Origin: Cyprinodon diabolis
Taxonomy: Eukaryota; Chordata; Actinopteri; Cyprinodontiformes; Cyprinodontidae
NCBI GenBank assembly: GCA_030533445.1
Contig: CM060078.1
Coordinates: 24,491,091-24,555,090 of the forward strand
Direction: 5' to 3'
DNA: 64,000 nt
Shown one piece after another: positions 13,492 to 25,100 of this stretch. The stretch's first letter is position 1. Each line of letters starts with the position of its first letter. The notes beneath the pieces were generated by a model. It was not told the DNA's origin and made no database searches. It saw only the letters and a program-made list of their open reading frames with translations. The translations under genes were made by a program, and so were the position numbers.

Positions 13492-13505
13492 CTGCCATCT
13501 TGTGG
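13492..13505 (-). promoter_or_regulatory. Candidate CTCF-binding site
   Basis: The + strand reads CTGCCATCTTGTGG, so the minus strand reads CCACAAGATGGCAG, a close match to the vertebrate CTCF core CCASNAGRKGGCAG. It is in unique intron sequence. CTCF sites organise chromatin loops; occupancy cannot be judged from sequence. Confidence 0.4.
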
Positions 13506-15456
13506 TAGTATTGGTAAATGGTTGTTTGATTGAATGCATGGTATGGACCCCATCCGTATACTGTATAAAGGATGTTTTTTATGATAAAAGATAAACAAAA
13601 ATAAGAATTTTGTGATAGGAAACAAAGAAATTAATGTTTGTATTTTAAGAGGTTTTGTTGTCAGGGATTGCCTGATCAATGTCACATCCTTATTGAAATA
13701 ATTAGTTTGTGTTTACTGAAGTGTGTAAAATCACCACTAAATCGTTATTGAATGTGCAATCCGATAACAGCGAAATCTGCATTTCTAGCACTTATTGACT
13801 AATCATTAGGGCATTAAAGCTAATGTTTATAATACCATAAAACTCATAAAATGTCCCCAGCTGTTAAAATCTATATATGAGTTTTGAATACTGGAGTGAT
13901 TGCGCCATGCACCATAAAAGAGTAATAGATAAATGCTCTTAGCTGCTTTAAATGTGCTGCTTTGATGTGTTTGAAAAACAAGGAGGATCTGACATGTATC
14001 ACATATGCAGGTATGCAGCAGCACAACTCCTGCACACTCTCTCCCCTCTCCGTTGGCAGAGTCACAGTTTGCACTGTCCTTGGTGTGTGACAGAACAAGC
14101 CTTCCTCTCTGAGCGGCAAAATCAGAATTCACCATAGCTGATGGGTCCGTGCCCGAGGGGAATTCTGGGAGATTTAAAAACGCTGAGTCCCTAATCGATC
14201 TCAGCACACTCTTATTCTGCTGTCTTTCTCAAACCTTTGCCTTTATCCCATTTCTCTTTCAACAGTAATATGCTGCGGTAGCAGATAGAGATGGATGTTG
14301 GGATCCCTATCCTTTCAATTTAAAGAAGCATTTGTTACTTCGGGTTTAGTTTCTGTTGAGAAAATGAATCCAAAAATGTTGTTAGAGATATTTATCTTTC
14401 ATCTGTCTGAAGAAGTAATCAAACTTTGGGTTTATTTTTTCCTTAAAAAAAAAAAAAAAATCTTTTTTTTGTATTAGTTAGCCTCTTTATTGTTAACATG
14501 TACATTTTATCCTCTGAGAGATCTTTTTTTAGATGTACACACACATAGGACCAAGGCTCTGACATCTGTTTCCAAATGACAGATAATTACATGCTGTCGA
14601 GGACAATCATGTGAAGTGCTGCTAAGGAACTGACTGTAGAGTGCAATTGGTGCAGTAAGGAGGGTTTTTTTTAAGGAAACCATGCCTATTTTTCTTTTGC
14701 AAGTCGTGTTGTGTAGCTGCATCTATTAATCAGTATTGATTTCATAGAATTATTATTATGGCATACATAATTACTGTTTATTTATTGAATGTTTCTGTGA
14801 GTTTAAAGAGCTAATATAATATCAGTTATGTTGGTTTCCAGAAAGGTTTGAATTCTCAAGCTCAAATTTAACTGGTTTGGGAGACCTGAAAAACCAGAAC
14901 CCTATACGGAAATCTAAAAGCTCTCTCCAAGTTTGCTTGGCCTGCTTTTTACCACTGTGGCAACAGACTTAACTCAAAATTAAATTACATTTAGCATAAT
15001 TAAAATTTAAATAGTTATATTTGTAGGCAGATGATAAGGGAGGATGTAATAACATGAAACTACTCCTCTGTGTTTTATTCATCAGGATTTGGCTCCTTCT
15101 CCCCCCGAAAACAAACATTTAAATAATATGATATAATTGAAACGATAAAACAATAAAAAAAATATAGAAAAACAAACAAGACATTCTGAATTTTCAACCA
15201 TGTCCTCTTCTCAAACTTGTTCCTTACCTAAAATTACCTGAAATAATTTTGCAATTCTGAAGCAAAAAAAAAAGTTTTAATTTAGTTGTTTTTGTGGTCA
15301 GGAAATGCATCTCATAGATGAGAGGAAGAAAAGATAATTTAGATGTCATTTTCCGCTTTGAAAATAATAGACAGGGCAAAAGTGGTTTAGTTATGTTTTA
15401 TAACTTGAATATTCGTAGATGTCCTCTATCTAAAAAAACATGTACTTTAATGATAT

Positions 15457-15770
15457 GCTGGTGAAGATTCTTAGTCATCCAGGTCATATTCATTAAAAAA
15501 AAAAACAATCCACTGAACTTTGTTTCCAAGTTGGAAGAAGTTTCGCTTCCCATCCAAAATGTCAGCGTTTAGTTCAGGGCTATATATAGTACCCCAACAA
15601 GCCCTTATTTTTGTTTAGAAAACATGCAAATTGAAACGGACGATCGGATCCACCCCTTGGAATGGGAGTCGTTTGGCTTTTTTGTTAGCCTTCATAGCCC
15701 CCTACCTGTCTATGTCTCTGAAAGGGGTGTCGTTAAAGGGAATTGTTGGCCTGGGTGAATAGGCAAGGTC
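15457..15770 (+). mobile_element. Diverged relative of the hairpin retroelement
   Basis: Begins gctggtgaagattcttagtc, parallel to gctgatgaaggttctcagtc in the copies at 11503 and 24751. It also carries the later words atccaggtcat, cactgaactttgtttcc, gtttcgc and cctgtctatg. Order and orientation agree with the linear copy at 24749. It is diverged, with an A-run insertion, and contains no reading frame of note. Confidence 0.55.
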
Positions 15771-15844
15771 TTTTTTCCCTGTAAAGGGCTTGCGGTTGCG
15801 ATGATAGCGGATATCAATGATATATTTAATTATCTGTTGGCCAT

Positions 15845-16175
15845 TTGGTAAATGGCATGTACTTATATAGCGCCTTTATTCAAGTCTGGAGACTTGACCA
15901 AAGCGCTTTACACTACTTTCATTCACCCATTCACGCACACACTCACACACTGATGGTGGCAAGCTACATTGTAGCCACAGCTGCCCTGGGGCTCACTGAC
16001 AGAAGCGGGGCTGCCGTACACTGGTGCCACCGGGCCCTCTGACCGCCATCAGTAGACAATGCAGGTGAAGTGTCTTGCCCAAGGAATCAAAAACACTGAA
16101 AGTCAGAGTCGGGGCTTGAACCGTCAACCCTTCGATTTCAGAGCAAACTCCTACATCCAACGCCACTGTCGCCCA
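15845..16175 (+). repeat. Fish interspersed repeat (tatatagcgcctttattc type)
   Basis: Recognisable blocks in order: acttatatagcgcctttatt, ccaaagcgctttacactac, cattcacccattcacgcac, ctgatggtggcaagctac, gtgaagtgtcttgcccaagg and cttgaaccgtcaaccctt. This order is typical of a repeat that is very common in teleost genomes. The final region ends with a tRNA-like or anonymous segment (cgccactgtcgccc). Short open frames in it are incidental. Confidence 0.65.
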
Positions 16176-19100
16176 TTTGATGTAATTTTATTTTATTTTT
16201 TATTATTCTAAAGGTTTATTAGAATGAAAACCCTTATCTTTTATTCTGTTAACATAAAGGTTTTGGAAATACATTTTTAAAGCTGAAACCATAAGAGTTG
16301 ATCATTTTATTTCCTCACACACCTACTGTTCAGTCACTCTCTGAAGTTAGATGGCATGTTGCTTTGACAGATTTTGTCCTTTTGCTCCAGCCCCTAGACT
16401 GCAGCACCATGTTATCGAGCATCTGTTCTCTTTTAATCTAATTGGATGTTTTGCGTTTTGAACACTAGGCACACAACGCGATTTATTGTTGCTTTCATCA
16501 GCAGCAATATTCATCATGATCAGTGAATCAGGGCGCGACACTGTCCTTATTCCAGTGCTGTTATCAAAAACCTTTGTTTAGACCTATTTATTATTCGCCA
16601 CAGTATTTTCAGTCACATGAAGGTTGGGTTTTTAGTTATGCATTCATGCTTTTTAGGTGTAGATAAGCTGATTATTGAAGTTTAAGAATTCACACACAGG
16701 GATAACTTCACACTGTGCTGATGCTGCTGTGTCTCAGCACTGCCAACACCTCCGCTGCACACAGCTGCCATATGGAAGGCTGTTTGGATGATCGTTTTGT
16801 TGTGGCTTCACAATGAAGCTGACATGGCAAACATCGCACTTCACATCCAGTTATAAGAGGATCATAAACAGCTCTTGAATCTATGGGAACGAAAAATGAT
16901 CACAGCTCTGACTTAAAGGTCAGTGTTCATCAGTATGAAAGTATGAAAATAAAGACCAAATGCAGAGAAACTAGGGGAACACAGAAAGGGCACAAAAAAC
17001 ATTTTTTATAACAAACATCAATGTATGAACAAATAAAAATGCCATATATGAGTTTTAATCAAAGACATGGTGAATGTCAAAATATTTAATTAGCATCTTT
17101 ACTATAATAACAAAATAAACAAATAAATAGTAAAATCCAGAAATATTATTTAATGGCAAAAATGCAGATAATTTAAATAATACATGAATTCCTGGGCTCT
17201 GGGGGAGGAATATCTCCTTGTTATCTTGACAGCTATTTTATAACTTCTTTAACACTGTCAATTAATCCTCTATGGCAGCAATATGAGGTCAAACCTGTTT
17301 CAAACCCACCAGCTGTGTCATTTACATCACGCTAAAGTGCAGAGTTTGCACATTTTATGTGCACATGAGGGGGGAAGTTCTCTGCTAAGCCCCCCATTTA
17401 TCATAGATCTGCATTGAAACCGTTTTGGTTTGCAGATCTAAGAAGGTCCTGAAAGATGCAAGAAGGATGTTTGCCGAATGACTAGGTAGAGTTTTTTCTG
17501 AAAGATAGAACAGCGTATGTTTGAATGAAAATACTTTATTTTTTACTTTGTTTCAGTTGCTTTTTTACCGTTTTTCCTCCTTTGATTGTTTTCTTTGGAC
17601 TTTTTTACTGATTTGACATCAGAGTTCATATAAAAAAACAAAAAAACAGAATTTTTTACTATCTCAGACAATGCACATCAGTTATAAAACTTTAATAAGA
17701 ACCTTCTTTTCCTTTAAACACAAAAATTGTGTGTAGAAGCCTGATGGCCACTGTGTCCAGTGATGTGACACAGCTGTAGGAAGAAATGGGAGAGCAATGG
17801 CCCCCCATCGTGGATCAGACTAAATTCTTTTCAAATGTCTAGCATTCATAATGACATTATGAAGAGCACCTTAATTTGAGTTTTTCCCAATGTGATTTTT
17901 TTCCATCACGAATACCTAACAACAAACTGGGTTCCCCACAAAGCCTGGGTAAATTTAGGTTTATCTGCTCTCCCATCTACTGCCTGTCAGATCATTCCTC
18001 TGTGTTCCCTTCCTCACCAAACAAATCGCTGTGTAATCCTTAACTTTCCTCTCTTACATGCAAGCTCAATTTCTATCACTACATTTTTATTTTTAGGTAG
18101 TGACTATTCTTCAGTGTTCACATCTAACTAAACCATTCTTCATTATTTTTCTGCATACAAATTTTATTTATATTTTGCAACTTTTTTCGGTATCTGTAGG
18201 TTTTTTCTAATCTTCTGAGACATAATTGAAAATTATAGACCTATTGTTAAATTCGAATATTTCAAAAACTGAAGGTTGCTGTTCTTAAAAATCTCCTTTC
18301 TTAGAATAAACTTTACCCCATGACAATTTAAAGAAGAGACATGAAAGAGAAGTTAAGATGTTTAGATGACTGATGAAATTTAGAAGCTTGAACCAATGTA
18401 AATGTGAGCTCAGTTCTACCCTGGCGGCTGTCGTTTGTCTGTTCCTGTAGGAGTTTTGAGTCAGCCTTTGACTCTCTAAATGGCTCCCCATAATGAGTTT
18501 AGATGCGTGTGCTTTGAGTTTTGAAACTAGTTGATGGTTTTTAAATGAGTTAAAGGAGTTTTTGTGTGCTCCAAGTTGTTTTGTGTCATTTGATATCATC
18601 ATCATCTAGTGTTTGTGTATTCTAACATATAATGCCATCAGCAAGACATCTTCAGGACGTGTAATGATAATGAGTTGGGGAACATTTTTCATTTCAAGAT
18701 CATTTGTAAATCACATCCGTGGCAAACATCCATTCCTTTTCTTAGCAGGCTTGCTCGTTCTGTTTGTTAAGATTCTGTGTTTTAGGTCAGTTGCCATGGC
18801 TAAGCTTCGTTGCATCAGTATACAGTAGAGGCTTGCGACCGCTTTCCTGCCCTGTCCCTGCTGCCCATTACTCAAACATGGATCCCCCCTCTAGATATCT
18901 ATCATCTTGAGATGTGTATTGAAACCATGATGATAATGACAGTAAGCAATGGATTTTAGAGCAACACGCATTTAAACTGGAAAATGTTTTTTTTTTTTTC
19001 TTCTATGATAAATTTTTGAGAATAAAGCTGTCAGCATTTTTCCGCTTACGGAGGAAAAGCTTTTGAATTGTGGTCTCTACATATTTATACCGTTAAGCTC

Positions 19101-20267
19101 TATAGCTGTTTTCCTATTGTTTTGGAAGTTTGAAGGTTTTAATGAGGCCACAGAAGAGTTTCTCATACTTAACTTTCTGTTGTGGTCGAGTTTCAGTGGG
19201 AATCAATGGAGGATTTAGAGTGGGCTTAGATTGTTCGCTCTCTCTGACACACATGGGTGCAATTCCCAACCACACACAGTCAAACATAGTTCCTCTGCCT
19301 TTGCTAGATAATTGGGTGCAAAGTACCCATGTACTTAAAGTAGCGTTTAAGTTTTTTGTCTAGTATATTCATCTACTTACATATGAGGTTGGCTTTATAT
19401 TATAAATAACCCACCTGTTCTTGCTTATATTAATGCACATCAACTTTATTTTACTGAAGCCCAGAAAAGTGGTTTCTCTCTCTTTAAAGATGGTCATATA
19501 CTGTACTTAACTACCTGTCCAGAGCTCTCCATTGCATCACTTCTGTGCTGAGTTTATCTTCTGCTAGATTTCCCTTCCTTTTCTTCTTCCCAAGCACTTT
19601 GACAACCAAAACATTTTTTCTTGTTGTTGCTTAGGTCATACTTTAAATGTCTCCCAGGTCAAAGAATATATTTTGAGGAGTTTGATTTATTTGTGCTTTT
19701 ATATGGACTGGGCGCTTGAGAAAGCACTTACTCTTGCATGGTTTGCCCTGTGGTGTGTGTTAGACAAGGCCAGTGACCAGTGATTCCCTGATAAATGATG
19801 TTCGTATGTGCCTCTACAAACCCATATATTACTGTCTGACCCCATCTGATGTGACCGGACTTTAGCTGTATGGAAAAAATCCAGAGAGCAGCCTCTCTGT
19901 ACCCCAGATTACTTTGTATTATTAGTGCTTTGCATCCCTGTCGTTGTTTATAGCTTCTTACGATCGTCAATGACCCGATTTTTCTTTTTTTACACACAAA
20001 CACTGTAAACTCACATTTTAAGTAATATGGTTAGATTAAGCCATAATAAGCCTCATCGCTCAACTGGAGCACTTTAGGTGAACAGCCTTCAACAAAGACA
20101 CCTCCAGAGACCTTTATAGCTTTCCAACATTAGCTCCCATGGCAGACTTTTACCCTTCAAAGTATTCTAAACTCAAAGCTTTGTCTGTGTTCCAACGTTT
20201 TAGCTGTAAACTGCTCTCTTTTTTTAGTTTTGTTTCAATATTTAATAACTCTAACTTCTGTTCCTAG

Positions 20268-20370
20268 ATTCATTCAGGAGATAGAGATGAACATGGGACC
20301 TAGCCAAGCCAAACAGTGCCAGCTCCGGGCCTTCCTCACCTACTACATCAATGACCTCTTCCTTAACCAG
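20268..20370 (+). CDS. exoc4: EXOC4 coding exon a
   Basis: 103-bp internal exon. One leading base completes a split Arg codon, followed by 34 codons beginning [17 protein letters not shown] and ending [10 protein letters not shown]. The vertebrate protein has a closely similar segment at about residues 506-539, in the C-terminal helical-rod part of Sec8. The acceptor is ttcctag after a pyrimidine-rich tract and the donor is cag/gttagt. The exon ends on a codon boundary (phase 0) and joins the next exon directly. The rod packs against the other exocyst subunits in known exocyst structures; nothing catalytic is expected. Both splice sites and the reading frame are intact. Confidence 0.96.
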
Positions 20371-20698
20371 GTTAGTAAATTTGTTAAGGAGTTGCCTCAA
20401 TGACAAACTGACTAATACAAGCTCAGAGCAGCAGTTTATTGAAATATTCTAGTTTTTATATCTAATGTGACTCTTTACAGTGAAAGCTAAGGTACATTAT
20501 GAGTCATTGTCACTCTAAATACCACACTGACTCATTGTAATCAAAACACATTGTCTATTTTTCGTTTTTCAAAGTTATTTTAACTTCATAACCATAAGGG
20601 TGTATTTTACTTTTTAATTACACAAAATGAGTTAGAATGCTAAAAAGAAAAACAGAATATACATAAAAATGCCTGTTGCTAAGAAACAGAGTGTTACC

Positions 20699-21540
20699 TT
20701 AAAGTTGTAGGGAAGTCATATTTAAATGTCACAATATTCTGGCTTAAACATGTATATAAATGTACTCTTTATCAGAGGTTTTCTTTCCCAAAATTTGGAA
20801 AATTTCTATTTAAAAACAAATCATGTCTTAAAATCTTGAATCTAAAAACCTGCATTCGGCCATCATATATCAACGGTCATCTGTTAATTACATTTTTTCA
20901 GTCATAGCATCTTGATTCTTATGTTGCAGCTAATATATGCAACAGTTGAAATAAGAAATAAGAATCATTTCCTTTCCCATTGAGTTTGTCCCAGTGTTCA
21001 TTGGGATGGATGTCTGTGTCTTCGGCAGGCGTAGAGCTAACAGAACTGGCAGCATTGCGAGGCAAGGGCTCAAACATGTACGGCTGTAAGCCTTCTACAC
21101 CAAATTAAAGCTTCTGCTGCCCTGGCGTCCTCTTCCACTACAACTTTGTCCCCGCCTTACTCCTCTAAATAAAAAATGTATGATGGAGGAGACTCATCCA
21201 CGACCTCCGACACAACACTCTCCTCCTCTTGCATGTTTCCGCTGTCCATTGTGTTCCTTGACAGTGTCGTTTCTAAGTGTCAAATTTAGTGCTGCTTGGT
21301 CCCAATGGAATTTTCCATTGGGAACCTGCTAGCGCTAAGTTGCTAACTGGTTAACAAGATGCTTCCGAGAAACCAGCCACACCCAAACTTTCGAATATTC
21401 CGCCACAAAAATCCCGCCCTCCTGATAATCAACCAATCACATTCACTTTATTCACTTGTGCAAAGTCGTGCACCGTGCCGGAGAATTCGGAAATGCAACG
21501 GTTGGAAAAGCCGTTTCCCTACGACTTTAATTAGTTAGAT
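20699..21540 (-). mobile_element. MITE-B copy 1 with TTAA-type ends
   Basis: An 842-bp insertion bounded by TTAAAGTTGTAGGGAA on the left and its complement TTCCCTACGACTTTAA on the right. TTAA at both edges would suit a piggyBac-type target; a TAA/TTA duplication of the PIF/Harbinger type cannot be excluded. Two more copies in the same orientation lie at 43131 and 57585. Read on the minus strand, all three keep remains of one ~90-codon frame. In this copy the frame starts at 21249 and stops at 21157; a further single-base insertion lies beyond. No transposase is present. Confidence 0.75.
21157..21249 (-). pseudogene. Decayed reading frame in MITE-B copy 1
   Basis: The frame starts with ATG at 21249 (reading leftward) and begins MDSGNMQEEES. 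It runs through an acidic Glu/Val/Ser-rich stretch and meets a TAA at 21157-21159, where copy 3 has a Gly codon. Downstream, an extra base near the Ala-Trp-Phe motif breaks the frame again. The product is not recognised. It is short and acidic, and looks like an N-terminal exon remnant of the autonomous parent element. Confidence 0.45.
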
Positions 21541-22245
21541 AGGTTAGTCTTCGTGTTGTCTTCTGTTTTCTGGTCGATTTTATACTAAATTTAATATTAC
21601 ATTCAACTTCTAATGACCTAGAAAAATCCTTTACATGATGAAATCTCATTTGTTAGACAGAATCATCTAAAAAATTTTGTTTTTATATTATCAACGTTTG
21701 CTGTTTTATTCTAAACATGGTGGCAACATAAATGATTTAGACTATTTAGGTGACTTTTTCCTTCTCTATTAACCAATATTCTTTAATTCTTGCCATCAAC
21801 TTTGACAAGCATCCCCTTTAAAATGTATAAAAAAATTAAACATTCAAATGTGTCCATTTGAAAATGAGGTATATTCCTTAGTATCATTAATATATTCTTA
21901 GAATAATTTAACAGAACATTGCGCTTTAAAGTCAAGATTTTAAACATACTGGTATCTCTGTTCTGACTTACCAACTCAATATGATCTTGAATTGCTCCAT
22001 CAGAAGACTTACTTCAGCTGGGGAATAGAGATTGGGTCTAAATCAAGATGTAGAAAAAGCTTTGAGTAAGATTTTTGATTTGTAGCACAAAATCCTGTAC
22101 ATTAACAAAAACATAAAACTAGTTTCGCTTTTTTTGTTTGTTTTTTGAAGTATTAATTATCGATGTACATTCATCATTTTCATCACTATTGCAACTATGA
22201 TTTTATATTCAGTAGATGTTTTAAATTTTCTCCTTGACCCATCAG

Positions 22246-22362
22246 GTGCGGGCAGAAATCAACAAGGAAATCGAAGCAGTAAGTAAGGCTGCTGACCCCT
22301 TGAAAATCCTCGCTACTGCCGATACGATGAAGGTCCTTGGCGTCCAGAGACCTCTGCTTCAG
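22246..22362 (+). CDS. exoc4: EXOC4 coding exon b
   Basis: 117-bp exon of exactly 39 codons, phase 0 at both ends. It starts [20 protein letters not shown] and ends [13 protein letters not shown]. The second half ([20 protein letters not shown]) is nearly identical to the mammalian protein, at about residues 540-578, so this is one of the most conserved stretches of the rod. The acceptor is acccatcag and the donor is cag/gtgaga. Because the length is a multiple of three with symmetric phases, skipping it would leave the frame open, though no evidence of skipping is visible here. Confidence 0.97.
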
Positions 22363-23929
22363 GTGAGAAGTAGTATTAGAAGTATTACATTCAATATATT
22401 CCCAACATAAATTATAGATAATCTAAATGCAAACCTGGCTTATCCCAGTAAAGTGTTTGTATGTGTACCAGCTTCCCTGATTTATTTCTTCTTTCTGTGT
22501 CACTAAAGGGTATAATTCTCTGCTGTACCCTCTTATTTTCTGTGATTTCCACTCATGTTTGCTCAAGGATTGGGTTCCACATAATCCCATGTGAGCTTTT
22601 AAGGATAACCTTAAAAACATACTAGATGTTTTGTTTGGCACAGATTCACTCCTGTAGTTGTGTTCTATTGAGGACAGGCCCCTGGTGTACACTCACCTTG
22701 CAGCTCTCTGCTTTCTCTGATCAAGGGGGCAAGCTTTCATTTTCCTCATCGCCTTGTTTCACTTGAATTTTCCTACTTCATTTTAGGTAAAAACCTAACG
22801 CCCTCATAGTTTTCCCAAAATTAGAATTTTATAGTTTTTGGTGACTAAATCTTACCAAGCATCTACAGCCTATTTTTTTTTTTTTTTGTGTAATTCAAAG
22901 GCATTCTTTTTTAAGGGGCAGTTTTTAATATTTAAAATAAATATACTTAGAGAAGCTGTCTCCATCCTTTACACAGGAATAACCAGTAGCATTTGATACC
23001 CTTCTTTGCTAGCTCACGGGTTGGACTCCATTTAACATTTTTATTGAGTTAATTTCAGGGTCTGTAATTAATAAATTGATTTACATTGAAGCAAGCAGAT
23101 CATTTTAAAATAATAATCATTTAGCTTTTTAAACAAAATCCTGATATATCTTTTACATTAAATTAACATTCTTTATAACACTGCTCCATCTGAATATGAT
23201 AGTAATTACATTGCAAGCAGGAGTTAAAGTTCTATGTTGATGTCCTGGGATGTCCTCGCTGAGAAATTTTTAGTGACTGTTGTCACTGGCAGTCATCTAT
23301 TTCTTCACAAAACTATAGTTAGTCTGTGACTGACGTTGCACTGAGAAGTCTATGTTGTTGAGATCATTTCACTTAAACCATTGTTCAACCGATCGGTAAA
23401 AAAAGCAGTTTTTATAAATGTTAGGTGTGACGTCATCAATCCCTCCTATACAGAGCAGTTCAGTTTATTAAAAAAAATGAATACATCTTCTGTCTGATAT
23501 TAACTGGATCTGTTTTACTAGTGGTCTTTCTTAGTTAAAACTGACAGGTTGGAGATTTAAACATTTCCTAAGCCATGATCCATACTGTTGGCCAGATTGG
23601 TCTCAGCATGTTCTTTTCTCAGAGTTTTGTGAAGCTCATTTTTCTGTGTATCGTACTTTAAAAATGTATTTAACATACATGTAGGTTTCATAGTAATGAG
23701 TGGTATCTGTGTGTGTTCTTGCCCACACGGTTCTCAAGAGACATCCCAGAGAGGAGGCTGTTGGTTCTGTGGGTGTCTTATGTGCAACAACTCTTGGAAG
23801 TGAATGTTGGGCTGTTTGTCTCTGTCAGAGCCTTCCTGTCTGTTTTCTCACAAGGAGCGAACAGCGGTGGCAGTTCATTACAGAGAGAAAAGGGACTCTG
23901 GGTGTTTGGAGTTCAGCAGGGTTTGTTTA

Positions 23930-24070
23930 CGGCTCAGGCCCCTCCTTAACGAGGAGTTCAGCATCTTGCTAATTATGCTGCTGTGGCTAATGAGGCTCTT
24001 TGCTTATAGTGGGGAGTGCAATAAAACACTCCTTTGTTAGGGCTTTTTGCCTGTTTTAATTGGGCTAAAT
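23930..24070. promoter_or_regulatory. Candidate intronic regulatory block
   Basis: Non-repetitive sequence with a homeodomain-like taatta (23970-23975), the repeated word ggctaa and compact, balanced composition unlike its AT-rich surroundings. It looks like a conserved non-coding element by composition only; cross-species alignment would be needed. Low confidence. Confidence 0.2.
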
Positions 24071-24255
24071 AAGAAAAGCCTTCCAATGTTTTCTGTATGT
24101 TTCATATTCAAGTGTCAGAATGACATTTCTCTATATTTGTCATGTGTATTTGTTTCTAAGCTAGTAATTTTGCTACCTGTATGTCTGTTACTGTGCTTTT
24201 GGTCTACTGTTTAAGTGGTTTCCCATTGTTTTCTTCTATGGCCTCGACTCACAGT

Positions 24256-24736
24256 AGACGTGTTTCCATCAACATTAATTTTGAAGTAACTTCAGAATAG
24301 CTTGATGGAAACTGCAAAAATAAATCAACACACTTGACTTAGCAAAACACTCACTTCAGTTGGTTTTTAACTTTTTTATGGAGATGGAAAGACAATTCTA
24401 GAATCAGTTCTTATTCTGCTGCCACCATCAATCACTCCACGATCTCGTCGCATCTCCGGATGGCGCGTATTGTCGCAAATAGTAGCTAAAATGATAAAGG
24501 TAGTAAAACGTGCCAAATTCCAACACCTTTATTAAAACATTCCATTACTTAACTGTTGTTTGCGTTACTGTGCTCCCCCTTACTTCCTGTTTATTACAGC
24601 CAAGCTTAACATCAACGTATGGCAACATTGCCCTTTGCATCAACTGGCTAATTCTTTCCAATGGATGAAAATGCATCTAGATCACATTTTAAAGGTTGCC
24701 TCAAAGTTAGCATTATATTTGAATGGAAACAAAGCT
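24256..24736. mobile_element. Possible MITE with tgtttccat inverted ends
   Basis: The left edge, gacgtgtttccatcaacatt, and the right edge, whose complement reads gctttgtttccattcaaata, form an imperfect inverted repeat of about 20 bp around a 480-bp body. Non-autonomous fish elements with gtgtttccat ends are familiar to me, but the family is not identified. The next repeat begins about 12 bp downstream. Confidence 0.4.
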
Positions 24737-24748
24737 AATGGTATTCTT

Positions 24749-25100
24749 GTGCTGATGAAGGTTCTCAGTCATCCAGGTCATAGTCATTCCGTAAAAATTC
24801 AAAAAAATATCCACTGGACTTGGTTTTCAAGATTTGAAGATGTTTCGCCACCTCTCCAGGAAGCTTTCTCAATTCAAATGTCTGGATCTGCAGTGAGTTT
24901 GAGTCTTACATGGACAAGGCCTTGTATTGCTTGGAAACATGCAAATGGTAACCGATGAATGGGTCGTTTAGTTCCATCGTTAGCCTGTAATATCTGAACC
25001 TGTCTATGATTCTAGGGGTCGGTCGTTAAAGGGGGGATTGCCATTAAGGGGGGGATTGTCTCCTGTAATACCTGAAACCTGTCTATGATTGTTAAGGGTC
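24749..25100 (+). mobile_element. Linear copy of the hairpin retroelement
   Basis: Matches one arm of the hairpin at 11503-11690 nearly base for base: gctgatgaaggttctcagtc, ccactggacttgg, cgccacctctccaggaagct. It then continues with the sequence that forms the hairpin centre (tagttccatcgttagcct). Beyond that it holds a G-rich, internally duplicated tail in which cctgtctatgatt occurs twice. It gives the ordinary, unfolded order of the element. It is inverted relative to the right arm of the hairpin at 11757-11896. Confidence 0.65.

Larger units (their letters stand above)
1..20267 (+). other. exoc4: EXOC4 intron upstream of the first visible exon (partial)
   Basis: About 20 kb without a recognisable host exon. 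The preceding EXOC4 exon, which should end in phase 2 with the codons for a segment like ITVIFHPLLR, was not found and probably lies upstream. The recognisable contents are a C19 run, AT-rich possible regulatory DNA around 3.5-4.4 kb, MITE-A copy 1, a fish interspersed repeat at about 10.1-10.4 kb, a head-to-head hairpin element, a CTCF-like site, a related repeat fragment at about 15.5 kb and another fish repeat at about 15.85-16.17 kb. Nothing recognisable was seen in 1-2800, 4450-7100, 7840-10100, 11900-13490, 13510-15450 and 16180-20260, apart from low-complexity runs such as poly-A/T near 14445-14470. Confidence 0.85.
20371..22245 (+). other. exoc4: EXOC4 intron a-b with MITE-B copy 1
   Basis: 1,875-bp intron, gttagt to catcag. 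Nearly half is the inserted MITE-B copy at 20699-21540. The remainder (20371-20698 and 21541-22245) is AT-rich DNA in which nothing else was recognised. Confidence 0.93.

Noticed and set aside
13827..14207. 126-codon minus-strand open frame
   Set aside because: Not recognisable and contains no conserved motif; intronic chance frame.
1..20267. Earlier EXOC4 exons
   Set aside because: No segment encoding the preceding ITVIFHPLLR-like residues with a phase-2 donor was found by eye; a short exon could still be missed.
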